From contig JBILVB010000014.1 of the NCBI GenBank assembly GCA_044370695.1, positions 1-41,681 of the forward strand: a stretch of DNA of 41,681 bases, given 5' to 3'. Shown one piece after another: positions 18,236-27,097 of this stretch. How positions within the stretch are numbered: position 1 is the first letter of the stretch; each line of letters begins with the position of its first letter. This DNA comes from JBEIFW01 sp044370695. Lineage in GTDB: Bacteria; Actinomycetota; Acidimicrobiia; Acidimicrobiales; Ilumatobacteraceae. The translations under genes and the position numbers were made by a program. The notes below the pieces were generated by a model, which worked only from the letters and a program-made list of their open reading frames with translations, did no database searches and was not told the origin of the DNA.

Positions 18236-19014
18236 CGATCGCGTCCGACCTCGAGGTCGTCGAGGCCGGGTCGGGCCCGACGCTCGGTCTGCTCCACGGG
18301 ATGCTGGGAACGCCGGCCTCCTCGGCGCTCGTGGCAGCGCTCGCCCGCACCCACCGGGTGATCGCGCCGAATCTCCCAGGGTTCGGACGCTCGACCGCGC
18401 GTGAGCATCGGACCTTCTACGACTGGGTGTGGACCTTGTCGGAGGTGATCGACCGCGTCGGGCTGGCGGGCAAGCCGGTCGTGGCCTCGTCGGTCGGCGC
18501 AATGCTCGCCACCGATCTCGCCACGGTCCGCCCCGACGCTTTCGAGCGCCTCGTCCTGCTCGCACCGCTCGGTCTGTGGGTCGACACCGCGCCGATCCAC
18601 GACGTGTGGTCGGAGCGGACGCCGCGCCAGCCGGCGTGGTTGGTCGGCGACGTCGCCACCCTTGCGCCGTTCTTCGACGACGATCCCCATGCGACCCCGG
18701 ACGAGCGCACCGAGGCCGAACTCCGTCGGTACCGGACGCGTCGCTCGGCGGCATCCATCATGTGGCCGATCCCGGAGCGCGGTCTGTGCGACCGTATCCA
18801 TCGGCTGCAGCGTCCGGTACACGTGGTGTGGGGTGGTCGTGACCGCCTTGCGCCAGCCGAGGTGTACGGCCCGCTCTGGCAGCGTCTGCTGCCCGTCTGC
18901 ACGGGCCTCACGTTGCTCGACACGGCGGGGCATCTCCTCGAGTGGGATGCTCCCAACGACACGGCCGCAACGGTTCTCGACGCTCTCGCTGCGATGGCCG
19001 GGACGGTCGACTGA
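18232..19014 (+). CDS. Alpha/beta hydrolase (classical fold)
   Basis: 260 residues. LLHGMLGTPASS near 18 (oxyanion), nucleophile Ser in VVASSVGAMLA near 86, acid in WGGRDRLAP near 201, His in DTAGHLLEWD near 236. It resembles C-C bond (meta-cleavage product) hydrolases and lactonases. The ATG at 18232 lies inside the end of the monooxygenase gene (ATGA), so the two are made together; a monooxygenase-hydrolase pair suits ketone to ester/lactone to opened acid. Confidence 0.88.
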   Translation: MTIASDLEVVEAGSGPTLGLLHGMLGTPASSALVAALARTHRVIAPNLPGFGRSTAREHRTFYDWVWTLSEVIDRVGLAGKPVVASSVGAMLATDLATVRPDAFERLVLLAPLGLWVDTAPIHDVWSERTPRQPAWLVGDVATLAPFFDDDPHATPDERTEAELRRYRTRRSAASIMWPIPERGLCDRIHRLQRPVHVVWGGRDRLAPAEVYGPLWQRLLPVCTGLTLLDTAGHLLEWDAPNDTAATVLDALAAMAGTVD

Positions 19015-19034
19015 ATGGAATGCGGACGCTGTCG

Positions 19035-19064
19035 TTGACGGAGGGTCCGAGCACGCGACATACT
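19035..19064 (+). promoter_or_regulatory. Candidate promoter of the ABC-importer operon
   Basis: TTGACG (19035-19040), 18-bp spacer, CATACT (19059-19064). Operator copy C begins within the -10 and covers the expected transcription start, a classical repression position. The leader to the GTG at 19190 is about 120 nt. Confidence 0.55.
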
Positions 19065-19077
19065 AAACGCTGTTAAC
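19063..19077. promoter_or_regulatory. Regulon operator copy C
   Basis: CTAAACGCTGTTAAC matches copy A at 11 of 15 positions. Located between the alpha/beta hydrolase and the importer binding-protein gene. Confidence 0.6.
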
Positions 19078-19189
19078 ATCGCAGACGGGGTCGCCACGCT
19101 CGGGGCGTCACGCTCGAGGCCGGGGGGCAGCGAGCATGGCGTCGACGGCGCTCTCCCGCCTCGCGCTCCGACATCAGAGGGGGAATCAG

Positions 19190-20824
19190 GTGAAGCGGAC
19201 ACGAAACGCAATCGCCGCTTCGTTCGTCGCATTGGGATTGCTCGTCGCCGCGTGCGGTGGCGACGACAGTGGCACGACGAGCGAGACGACGTCAGCGGCG
19301 ACGACGGCGGCGGCGACGACCGCCACGACCGCAGGCGGGGCGACCACCGCGGCGCAGGCCACGACGACGACCACGGCTGCGCCGTCGTTCGACAAGAACG
19401 CCACCTTCACCTACGGCGAAGGTGCCGTCACGAGCCTCGACCCGACGCTCGCTCGCACGCTGTACGACAACACGTACCTGTACCCCGTGTTCGACCGGCT
19501 GGTGCACTACGACAACAACGGGAACACGATCCCCGGGCTTGCGCTCAAGTGGGCCTTCACGGATCCGACGACGTTCGAACTCGAACTGCGAACCGGCGTC
19601 GTCTTCCATGACGGAACACCGTTCGACGCCGCCGCAGTGGTGGCCAACCTCGACCGGTCCCGCACCGGAGAGAAGTCGCTCGTGAAGGGCGAACTCGCCA
19701 TGATCGACAAGGTCGAGGCGGTGTCGCCGGCGAAGGTCAAGGTGACCTTGAAGAGCCCGGCTGCGACCCTGCCGCTGATCCTGGCGGACCGTGCCGGGAT
19801 GATGATGAGCCCGAAGTCGTTCACGGATCCGGCGGTCGACCGCAACCCGGTCGGCACGGGCATGTATCAGTTCGTCAAGTACGTGGACGGCGACGTCGTC
19901 GAGTACAAGCGGAACGAGAAGTACTGGAATCCCGACGACGTGAAGAACGCTGTGTTGCGGATCAAGATCATCGGCGACGACGCCGCTCGTCTGAATGCGC
20001 TTCGCTCCGGCCAGCTCGACGCGACCTGGGTCGACGAGTCCGCAGTCGCCAACCTGAAGTCGGCCGGATTCAAGGTCGAAGTGATCAGCAAGCTGGGCTT
20101 GTTCCACCTGCAGCTCAACCGGAACCAGGCGCCGTTCAACAACCCGTTGGTTCGGCGTGCGCTCAACCATGCCATCGATCGCACGGCGATCACGAAGGGC
20201 GTGCTGTTCGATCTCGCCATCCCCACGGTGCAACCCTTCCCGGAGGGCAACCTCGGCTACAACCCGGCGCTGAAGGTGTCGGACGTCAAGTACGACCCGG
20301 CCCTGGCGAAGAAGCTCCTGGCCGACGCCGGGCTCTCGGGTGGCGTGAGCTTCAACTGCTTCGTGGTGAACACCTCGGGCTACATCGCCCGGACCGAGGC
20401 CGTTCAGGCGATGCTCGCCGAGGTCGGTATCAAGATGAACATCCAGATCATCGCCGGCGGCGACATCATTCCGAAGTTCTACCAGAACCAGGAAGCGCCC
20501 TGCGCGTCCACGCCGTTCGGTGGACGTCTCGATCCGGCACAGACGATCGGTCTCATGTTCAGTGACACCGGGTCGTTGAACCCCGGCAAGGGGACGACGC
20601 CTCGCATCCTCGAGATCCTGAAATCGTCACTCGCCGAGACCGATCAGGCGAAGCGCAAGACGTTGTTCCAAGAGTTCTCGAAGATCTACGTCGACGAGGC
20701 GCTGAACATCCCGTTGCACTACATGTCCTTCCCGTTCGCCCACCGCGACGGTGTGCTCGGGGTGACGGGCCTGTTCGACGTGCGGCCGTTCGACATCCGC
20801 GGCGTCGGCGTCAAGGCTCGCTGA
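19190..20824 (+). CDS. Dpp/Opp-family substrate-binding lipoprotein (family 5)
   Basis: 544 residues. Signal MKRTRNAIAASFVALGLLVAACG with lipobox LVAAC, Thr/Ala-rich linker, then the family 5 extracellular solute-binding fold: TFTYGEGAVTSLDPTLART, TGVVFHDGTPFDAAAVVANL, YKRNEKYWNP, NPLVRRALNHAIDRTAI. Captures a peptide-like or other small organic ligand outside the cell for the permeases encoded next. The GTG at 19190 was chosen because GAGGGGGAATCAG precedes it and the signal peptide starts there; the ATG at 19136 would add 18 non-signal residues. Confidence 0.92.
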   Translation: MKRTRNAIAASFVALGLLVAACGGDDSGTTSETTSAATTAAATTATTAGGATTAAQATTTTTAAPSFDKNATFTYGEGAVTSLDPTLARTLYDNTYLYPVFDRLVHYDNNGNTIPGLALKWAFTDPTTFELELRTGVVFHDGTPFDAAAVVANLDRSRTGEKSLVKGELAMIDKVEAVSPAKVKVTLKSPAATLPLILADRAGMMMSPKSFTDPAVDRNPVGTGMYQFVKYVDGDVVEYKRNEKYWNPDDVKNAVLRIKIIGDDAARLNALRSGQLDATWVDESAVANLKSAGFKVEVISKLGLFHLQLNRNQAPFNNPLVRRALNHAIDRTAITKGVLFDLAIPTVQPFPEGNLGYNPALKVSDVKYDPALAKKLLADAGLSGGVSFNCFVVNTSGYIARTEAVQAMLAEVGIKMNIQIIAGGDIIPKFYQNQEAPCASTPFGGRLDPAQTIGLMFSDTGSLNPGKGTTPRILEILKSSLAETDQAKRKTLFQEFSKIYVDEALNIPLHYMSFPFAHRDGVLGVTGLFDVRPFDIRGVGVKAR

Positions 20825-20854
20825 GCCGGTATCGACGACGGGGCGGTTCGGACC

Positions 20855-21796
20855 ATGTGGCGTACGGTCGTCAGGCGGCTGTTGGGGGCTGTCCCCCTGC
20901 TGTTCGCCATGTCCGTCGTGGTGTTCTCGCTCGTGTTGATCATCCCGGGTGATCCGGCGGTCACCTTGGCTGGGGAGAACGCAACGCCTGAGCGCGTGCA
21001 GGAGATCCGCGTCGCGCTCGGTCTGGACCGTCCCGTCGTCGAGCAGTACTTCGACTGGCTCGGTGGAGCGCTCCAGGGCGACCTGGGCAAGTCGCTTACG
21101 TCGAGCCGCCGAGTGTCGGACGTGATCGCTGATCGGCTACCGATCAGCCTCACGCTCGCCGGCTCGGCGATCCTGATCGGGCTTCTCATCGGGGTGCCCT
21201 CCGGCATCGTCGCCGCCTTGAACCGCAATCGGTGGCCCGACCGCTCGGCGACGGTCGGGGCGTCGCTCGGGATCGCGATGCCGAACTTCTGGCTTGGCCT
21301 GGTCTTCGTCCTGGTGTTCGCCGTGCGCAATCCCTGGTTTCCCGCGAGCGGATTCGTTCGATTCGGCGAGGACCCGGCCGGTTGGCTGCATCATCTCGTG
21401 TTGCCGGCGCTCACGCTGGGAACGGCGGCGTCGGCAGAGATCACCAGACAGCTGCGCGGGGCACTGTCCGACGTGATGCTGCAGGACTACGTCCGCACGG
21501 CTCGTGCGAAGGGACTGCGCCGCTGGGTCGTGGTCGGAAAGCATGCCGCCAAGAACGCTTCGATCCCGGTGGTGACCGTGCTCGGCCTGCAGTTCTCGTT
21601 GTTGCTCGGCGGCACCGTTGCGGTCGAGCGGGTCTTCGGCATCCCCGGTCTGGGGACGGCGATCGTCGATGCCGTGCTGGGCAAGGACCTTCCGATGATT
21701 CAGGGCATCGTGCTCCTGACCACCGTGGCCGTGGTCGTGATCAATCTCGTCGTCGACGTGGCCTACGGGCTGCTGAACCCCAAGGTGCGGGCATGA
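20855..21796 (+). CDS. Dpp-type ABC permease, DppB-like subunit
   Basis: 313 residues, six hydrophobic segments. The first follows the short N-terminus MWRTVVRRLLGAVPLLFAMS. EAA-loop region: QDYVRTARAKGLRRWVVVGKH. Conserved IIPGDPAVTLAG and FGIPGLGTAIVDAV segments of the DppB/OppB family. It pairs with the next gene to form the membrane channel. Its stop overlaps the next start by 4 bp. Confidence 0.92.
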   Translation: MWRTVVRRLLGAVPLLFAMSVVVFSLVLIIPGDPAVTLAGENATPERVQEIRVALGLDRPVVEQYFDWLGGALQGDLGKSLTSSRRVSDVIADRLPISLTLAGSAILIGLLIGVPSGIVAALNRNRWPDRSATVGASLGIAMPNFWLGLVFVLVFAVRNPWFPASGFVRFGEDPAGWLHHLVLPALTLGTAASAEITRQLRGALSDVMLQDYVRTARAKGLRRWVVVGKHAAKNASIPVVTVLGLQFSLLLGGTVAVERVFGIPGLGTAIVDAVLGKDLPMIQGIVLLTTVAVVVINLVVDVAYGLLNPKVRA

Positions 21797-22689
21797 CGAC
21801 CGTGAACGCAGAGCCGGGTCGCACGGTGCGGGTGCGGAGGGTTCGCCTCGCCGGTCTGCGGCGGCTGGCCCGCCGCTTCCGGCGCCAACGAGTGCCGATG
21901 GTCGCCCTCGCGTATCTGGTGGTCGTGCTCGTCGCTGCGGTCGCCGCGCCAGTGCTCACGAGCTCGGATCCGAATGCGACCAATCTCCGCAATGCGCTCA
22001 AGGGTCCGTCAGGCGACCACTGGCTCGGTACCGACGATCTCGGACGTGACGTGTTCACCCGCCTGCTGTTCGCCGCCCGGATCTCGCTCCAGGCGGCGGT
22101 GCAGTCCGTCGGCCTCGGCCTACTCCTCGGCGTCGTTCCGGGGGTGCTGGCCGGCTACTTCCGCGGATGGGTGGATACGGTCGTGATGCGGATCACCGAC
22201 GTCCTGCTGGCGTTCCCCCCCATCATCCTGGCGATCGCGATCGTCGGTGTGCTCGGCCCGAATCTGACCAACGCAATGCTCGCCATCGGCGTCATCTTCA
22301 CCCCGCGTTTCGTGCGGATCACCCGCTCGAGCGTGATGCAGACCCGCGAGGAGACCTACGTGGAGGCGTCCAGGAGCATCGGTACCTCCACGTGGGGGAT
22401 CCTGCGACGACGGATCCTTCCGAACAGCCTGTCGCCGCTGATCGTCAGCGTGTCGCTGGCCTCGGGGACAGCCATGATCGCCGAGGCGACGCTGAGCTTC
22501 CTCGGACTCGGGGTACAACCACCGCAGGCCAGCTGGGGTTCGATGGTCGGGCGCGCCGTGCGACACATCGACCGGGCTCCCTGGCTGATCGTCTTCCCGG
22601 GCCTGGCCATCGCCCTCACGGTGCTCGCACTCAACCTGGTCGGCGACGGCCTCCGTGATTCCTTCGGCCGTGAGACGGTGCGGTCGTGA
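21793..22689 (+). CDS. Dpp-type ABC permease, DppC-like subunit
   Basis: 298 residues. Basic N-terminus, OppC-type HWLGTDDLGRDVFTRLLFAA near residue 76, EAA loop REETYVEASRSIGTSTWGIL, then EATLSFLGLGVQPPQASWG. Complete and typical. Overlaps both neighbours by 4 bp (ATGA at its start, GTGA at its end). Confidence 0.92.
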   Translation: MTTVNAEPGRTVRVRRVRLAGLRRLARRFRRQRVPMVALAYLVVVLVAAVAAPVLTSSDPNATNLRNALKGPSGDHWLGTDDLGRDVFTRLLFAARISLQAAVQSVGLGLLLGVVPGVLAGYFRGWVDTVVMRITDVLLAFPPIILAIAIVGVLGPNLTNAMLAIGVIFTPRFVRITRSSVMQTREETYVEASRSIGTSTWGILRRRILPNSLSPLIVSVSLASGTAMIAEATLSFLGLGVQPPQASWGSMVGRAVRHIDRAPWLIVFPGLAIALTVLALNLVGDGLRDSFGRETVRS

Positions 22690-23696
22690 CCGATTCGGCG
22701 ACGGAACCGCTGCTGCGCGTCGACGGGCTCGAGGTCGAGTTGTTGTCCGCCCGAGGCTGGGTGCGCGTGATCGACGACGTCAGCTTCTCGGTGGCGCGCG
22801 GCGAGACTCTGGGGATCGTTGGGGAGTCCGGGTCGGGCAAGAGCGTGACCAGCCTCGCGATCATGGGTTTGCTCGAGGCGGGTCGATCGCGCACGAAGGC
22901 CCGCAGGTTGGACTTCGACGGCGAAGCGCTGCTGTCGGTGTCCCGCCGCCGTCTGGAGGACCTGCGCGGCGACCGGATCGCGATGATCTTCCAGGAACCG
23001 ATGACCAGCCTGAACCCGGCGTTCACCATCGGGAACCAGATCGCCGAGACGATCCGCCGGCACCGCAGCGTGTCCCGACGTCAGGCCGCGACACGGGCCG
23101 TCGAGGTGCTCGATCTCGTCGGCATCCCGGATCCTGCCCGTCGCGCTAGCAGCTACCCGCACGAGTTGTCCGGGGGCATGCGGCAGCGGGTCATGATCGC
23201 CATGGCGGCGGCCTGCGAGCCTGCCCTGCTGATCGCGGACGAACCGACGACGGCGCTCGACGTCACCATCCAGGCGCAGATCCTCGATCTGCTCAAGACG
23301 ATGAACACCGAACTGGGCATGGCCGTCGTGTTGATCACCCACGATCTCGGGGTCGTCGCCGACCTGTGCGATCGCGTCCTGGTGATGTACGCCGGGCAGG
23401 TCCTCGAACAGGGTGCGGCCTCGGCGCTGTATGCCCGGCCCCGCCATCCGTACACCGATGCGCTCCTGCAGGCGATGCCGGATCTCGAAGCCACGACGGG
23501 TTCGCTCCGCTCGATCCCCGGACAGGCGCCCGCCGCGGGCCAGGCACCGGAGGGTTGTCGGTTCAGCGACCGTTGTGAGCACGCCATCGAGCGGTGCCGG
23601 GCGACTGCTCCGCCGATCGAACACGTCCTCGATCGCTCGGTGCGCTGCCTGCGCCACGACGAACTCGACCTGCTGGGCACGAGGGGACGATCATGA
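22686..23696 (+). CDS. Dpp-type ABC ATPase, DppD-like subunit
   Basis: 336 residues. Walker A GESGSGKS near residue 55, Q-loop IFQEPMTSLNP, signature LSGGMRQR, Walker B ALLIADEPTTALD, switch His ITHDLGVVADLCDR, and the C-terminal oligopeptide-transporter Cys cluster CRFSDRCEHAIERC. All ATPase elements intact. GTG start inside the upstream stop. Confidence 0.93.
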   Translation: MTDSATEPLLRVDGLEVELLSARGWVRVIDDVSFSVARGETLGIVGESGSGKSVTSLAIMGLLEAGRSRTKARRLDFDGEALLSVSRRRLEDLRGDRIAMIFQEPMTSLNPAFTIGNQIAETIRRHRSVSRRQAATRAVEVLDLVGIPDPARRASSYPHELSGGMRQRVMIAMAAACEPALLIADEPTTALDVTIQAQILDLLKTMNTELGMAVVLITHDLGVVADLCDRVLVMYAGQVLEQGAASALYARPRHPYTDALLQAMPDLEATTGSLRSIPGQAPAAGQAPEGCRFSDRCEHAIERCRATAPPIEHVLDRSVRCLRHDELDLLGTRGRS

Positions 23697-24709
23697 CGGC
23701 TCCGTTGCTCGAAGTCGACGGGCTCCGCGTGGAGTTTCGGCAGCGGCGGTCGTCGCGCGGGGTGGTGCGCGCCGTCGCCGGGGTGTCGTTCACGATCGCC
23801 CGTGGCGAGACGTTCGCGCTCGTCGGCGAATCCGGATCGGGCAAGTCGACCACGGCCCGCGCCGTCCTGCGCCTCGTGGACAGCGCCGGCGGATCGGTCC
23901 GCTTCGACGGGACGGACGTGCTCGGCCTGGACGGCTCAGGGCTGCGGCAGATCCGGCGGCGGATGCAGATGGTCTTCCAGGACCCGTACTCGTCGCTCGA
24001 CCCATCGTCGATCATCGCCGACAGCATCGGTGAGCCGCTCGAGGTTCACGACGGTTTGCGCGGGCGTGCCCGGGACGAACGGGTGGCCGAGCTGCTCGAG
24101 CTCGTCGGGTTGTCGCCCGACGTCATGAGCCGCTACCCACACGAGTTCTCCGGTGGTCAGCGCCAGCGAATCGCCATCGCTCGCGCGCTCGCGCTGCAAC
24201 CTGATCTCGTGATCTGTGACGAAGCGGTCAGCGCGCTCGACGTGTCCACGAAGAACCAGGTGCTCGAACTGCTCGGGCGGCTGTCGCAGCGCCTCGGGGT
24301 GGCCTACCTGTTCATCACCCACGACCTCGCCGTCGTCCGCCATCTCGCCGACCGCGTCGGGGTCATGTACCTCGGCACGCTCGTCGAGCAAGGCCCGATC
24401 GCAGACATTTTCTCCCGGCCGGCCCACCCCTACACCCGAGCGCTGCTCTCGGCCGTGCCCATCCCCGACCCGGACCGGCAGCGTCGGCGGCCTCGCCTGG
24501 TCCTCCGGGGCGACATGCCTGATCCGGCCCGACCCCCGTCGGGGTGCCGTTTCCACACGCGATGCCCCGAGGTCATGGACATCTGTCGCACCCAGGAACC
24601 CGTTGCGGTCCCCCGGGGTGACGGTGCTTGGGTGCAGTGCCACCTCTACTCGCCCGGGGACCGTCCGGGCGCTACCGATTCGATCAGCCAAGGAGCGCCA
24701 GGGTCATGA
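23693..24709 (+). CDS. Dpp-type ABC ATPase, DppF-like subunit
   Basis: 338 residues. Walker A GESGSGKST near 49, VFQDPYSSLDP, signature FSGGQRQR, Walker B DLVICDEAVSALD, switch His ITHDLAVVRHLADR, C-terminal CRFHTRCPEVMDIC. It has DEAVSALD, normal for DppF/OppF. Start ATG overlaps the DppD-like stop, and its own stop overlaps the enoyl-CoA hydratase start, so import and a catabolic enzyme are physically coupled. Confidence 0.93.
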   Translation: MTAPLLEVDGLRVEFRQRRSSRGVVRAVAGVSFTIARGETFALVGESGSGKSTTARAVLRLVDSAGGSVRFDGTDVLGLDGSGLRQIRRRMQMVFQDPYSSLDPSSIIADSIGEPLEVHDGLRGRARDERVAELLELVGLSPDVMSRYPHEFSGGQRQRIAIARALALQPDLVICDEAVSALDVSTKNQVLELLGRLSQRLGVAYLFITHDLAVVRHLADRVGVMYLGTLVEQGPIADIFSRPAHPYTRALLSAVPIPDPDRQRRRPRLVLRGDMPDPARPPSGCRFHTRCPEVMDICRTQEPVAVPRGDGAWVQCHLYSPGDRPGATDSISQGAPGS

Positions 24710-25488
24710 GCGGTGACATCCGCGTCGAACGCGACGGCCATCTCACGATCATCACCATCGAACGAGCGGACCGACTCAACGCGCTCGACGCCGCGACCGG
24801 TGCTGCGCTCGGCCGTGCCTTCGAGGATTTCGAGTCCGATCCCGAACAGTGGGTCGCGATCCTCACCGGGGCGGGACGGGCGTTCTGCACCGGGAACGAC
24901 CTACGTGCGATGGCCGACGGTGCCGGGCGAGGCGCACGTCGACCGGGATCCCACGGCTACGGCTGGGCGTCGTTGACCAAACGATTCCCGCTCTACAAGC
25001 CGGTCATCGCAGCGATCAACGGCTTCGCCGTTGCCGGGGGTCTCGAGCTCGCCCTGGTGTGCGACATCCTCGTGGCGGCCGAGAGCGCCGAACTCGGCCT
25101 CACCGAGGTGCGCTGGGCGCTGATGCCCACCGGCGGCGGCACCCAACGTCTTCCGAGGGCGATCCCGCGGGCGTGGGCGAACTACCTCGTGCTCACGGGG
25201 GACCGGATCTCTGCTGCGAAAGCCCTCGAGATCGGTCTCGTGTCGCACGTGGTGCCCGACGACCAACTGATGGACGAGGCCCGCCGCATCGCGGGGATGA
25301 TCCTCGAACGCGGGCCATTGGCGGTGTGGGCGGCAAAGGAGTCGATGCTGCGCGGCGCCGACATGCCCCTCGAGCAGGCCCTGGCCTACGAGGATCTCCT
25401 CGGCGGGCAGGTCGGCGCGACCAAGGATGCCCGCGAAGGGCCGAGGGCCTTCGCCGAGCGGCGAGCGCCCGTGTTCCGCGCCGAGTGA
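24706..25488 (+). CDS. Enoyl-CoA hydratase/isomerase family protein
   Basis: 260 residues, crotonase fold. Oxyanion-hole segments GAGRAFCTGNDLRAM near 60 and INGFAVAGGLELALVCD near 103. Both Glu positions used by classical hydratases are present (GGLEL and GLTEVRWALMPTGGGTQRLPR near 130). Could hydrate an enoyl-CoA, isomerise an epoxide/oxepin-CoA, or open a ring. Being the last gene of the importer operon, joined by a 4-bp overlap, suggests that it acts on the imported compound after CoA activation. Confidence 0.9.
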   Translation: MSGDIRVERDGHLTIITIERADRLNALDAATGAALGRAFEDFESDPEQWVAILTGAGRAFCTGNDLRAMADGAGRGARRPGSHGYGWASLTKRFPLYKPVIAAINGFAVAGGLELALVCDILVAAESAELGLTEVRWALMPTGGGTQRLPRAIPRAWANYLVLTGDRISAAKALEIGLVSHVVPDDQLMDEARRIAGMILERGPLAVWAAKESMLRGADMPLEQALAYEDLLGGQVGATKDAREGPRAFAERRAPVFRAE

Positions 25489-25567
25489 CGTGCCACGCCT
25501 GATCCGCTCAGACGGTTGACGACGAAACACACGCCCCCGTACGACCACTCATGCAAGGAGGAGATCG

Positions 25568-27094
25568 ATGGCTCAGGGAATCATCGACTACGCCCACGCC
25601 GACCCGGATCGACTCAGCGTCTCCGACGGCGTCACGTCATTGAGCCGAGCGCAACTCAACGACCAGTGCAACCGCATGATCCACGTGTTGCGTGCGCACG
25701 GTGTCGGGGAGGGCGACACCATCTCGATCATGGTGGGCAACTGCACCGAGTTCGTCGTCGTGCTGATGGGGGCGTCGCTGGGCGGGGTGTCGCACGTGGC
25801 GGTCAATTGGCACCTCTCGGTTGACGAGGTCGCGTACGTGTTGGAGTCGTCCGGATCGAAGCTGCTCGTCGTCGACGCTGCGCATGCCGAGGTGGGTCGG
25901 GACGCCGCAGTTCGGGCCGGGCTCTCGACGGTGCTCGAGCTCGGTGGTCCGCTGGAGGGCCTTCTCGCCGAGGCCTCCGGCGCGGAACCCGAGCCGTCCA
26001 CCACGGCGAGCGCCATCTACTACACGTCGGGAACCACCGGCCGACCCAAGGCGACGCGCATGGCCGAGATGCGCAACGGCATCCCGGTCGAGGACCTCAT
26101 CCGGTCGGTGACGGCGAACAACTACGGGGAGGCGAACATCCACCTCGCCGTCGGTCCGCTCTATCACGGCGGACCGCTGCTGCAGGTGGTTCGCGCCGTG
26201 ATGGGTGGCGGCCAGCTCCACGTGATGCGACGTTTCGTCGAGGAGGACGTCCTTCGACTCATCGACGAACACCGAGTCACCAACACCCTCCTCGTGCCGA
26301 CGCACTGTGTTCGTCTGCTCCGGCTTCCCGAGGACGTCCGATCCCGCTACGACCTGTCGTCCGTGCGTCAGGTCTTCCACATCGGTTCCATGATGCCGGT
26401 GGACGTCAAGCGGGCGATGATCGAATGGTGGGGCCCGGTGCTCGTCGATGCTTACGGCTGCAGCGAGCTGGGCATGATCACCTCGATCACCTCCGAAGAG
26501 TGGCTCCGCAAGCCGGGTTCCGTGGGGCGCCCTGCTCCGTGGTTCACCCTCCAGATCGTGAACGAACTCGACGAGGAGGTCGGACCCTCCGAGGTGGGCA
26601 CGATCTACATCACGGCGCTCAACGACGCCGACATCGTGTATCTCGGTGATCCGGAGAAGACGGCCGCAGCGCACCGCAAGCCCAAGCAGTTCACCTTGAA
26701 CGACCTCGGTTACCTCGACGAAGACGGGTTCTTGTTCCTCGTCGATCGACGAGTGGACCTGATCATCTCGGGCGGGGTGAACATCTATCCGGCGGAGATC
26801 GAAGCGGCGATGCTGGCTCACGACGCCGTAGAGGACGTCGGGGTCTTCGCCATCCCCCACGCGGAATGGGGTCACGAGGTGAAGGCGGCGGTGCAACTCC
26901 GTCCGGGTCATGTCGCCAGCGGTGAGTTGGAGAGCGACATCCTGCGATGGCTCCGGGGTCATCTGGCGCATTACAAGGTGCCCAAGTCCATCGATTTCCA
27001 CGAACAACTTCCGCGCTACCCGAGCGGGAAGTTGTACAGGCGTGCGCTTCGCGACCCGTACTGGAAGGACCAGCCGACCGCAGTCGTTCGTTGA
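25568..27094 (+). CDS. CoA ligase (class I adenylate-forming), copy 2 of a paralogous pair
   Basis: 508 residues. YYTSGTTGRPKATRMAEM near 154, AYGCSELGMIT near 300, LNDADIVYLGDPEKTAAAHR, DRRVDLIISGGVNIYPAEIEA, LPRYPSGKLYRRALR. Clearly paralogous to the ligase at 14599-16113, sharing long identical runs and the unusual Cys-Ser-Glu motif. A strong ribosome binding site (AAGGAGGAGATCG) sets the ATG. The 79-bp gap after the hydratase contains a weak promoter-like pair (TTGACG at 25516, TACGAC at 25540) but no operator copy. It converges on the regulator gene with 3 bp between stops. Confidence 0.91.
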   Translation: MAQGIIDYAHADPDRLSVSDGVTSLSRAQLNDQCNRMIHVLRAHGVGEGDTISIMVGNCTEFVVVLMGASLGGVSHVAVNWHLSVDEVAYVLESSGSKLLVVDAAHAEVGRDAAVRAGLSTVLELGGPLEGLLAEASGAEPEPSTTASAIYYTSGTTGRPKATRMAEMRNGIPVEDLIRSVTANNYGEANIHLAVGPLYHGGPLLQVVRAVMGGGQLHVMRRFVEEDVLRLIDEHRVTNTLLVPTHCVRLLRLPEDVRSRYDLSSVRQVFHIGSMMPVDVKRAMIEWWGPVLVDAYGCSELGMITSITSEEWLRKPGSVGRPAPWFTLQIVNELDEEVGPSEVGTIYITALNDADIVYLGDPEKTAAAHRKPKQFTLNDLGYLDEDGFLFLVDRRVDLIISGGVNIYPAEIEAAMLAHDAVEDVGVFAIPHAEWGHEVKAAVQLRPGHVASGELESDILRWLRGHLAHYKVPKSIDFHEQLPRYPSGKLYRRALRDPYWKDQPTAVVR

Positions 27095-27097
27095 GCC

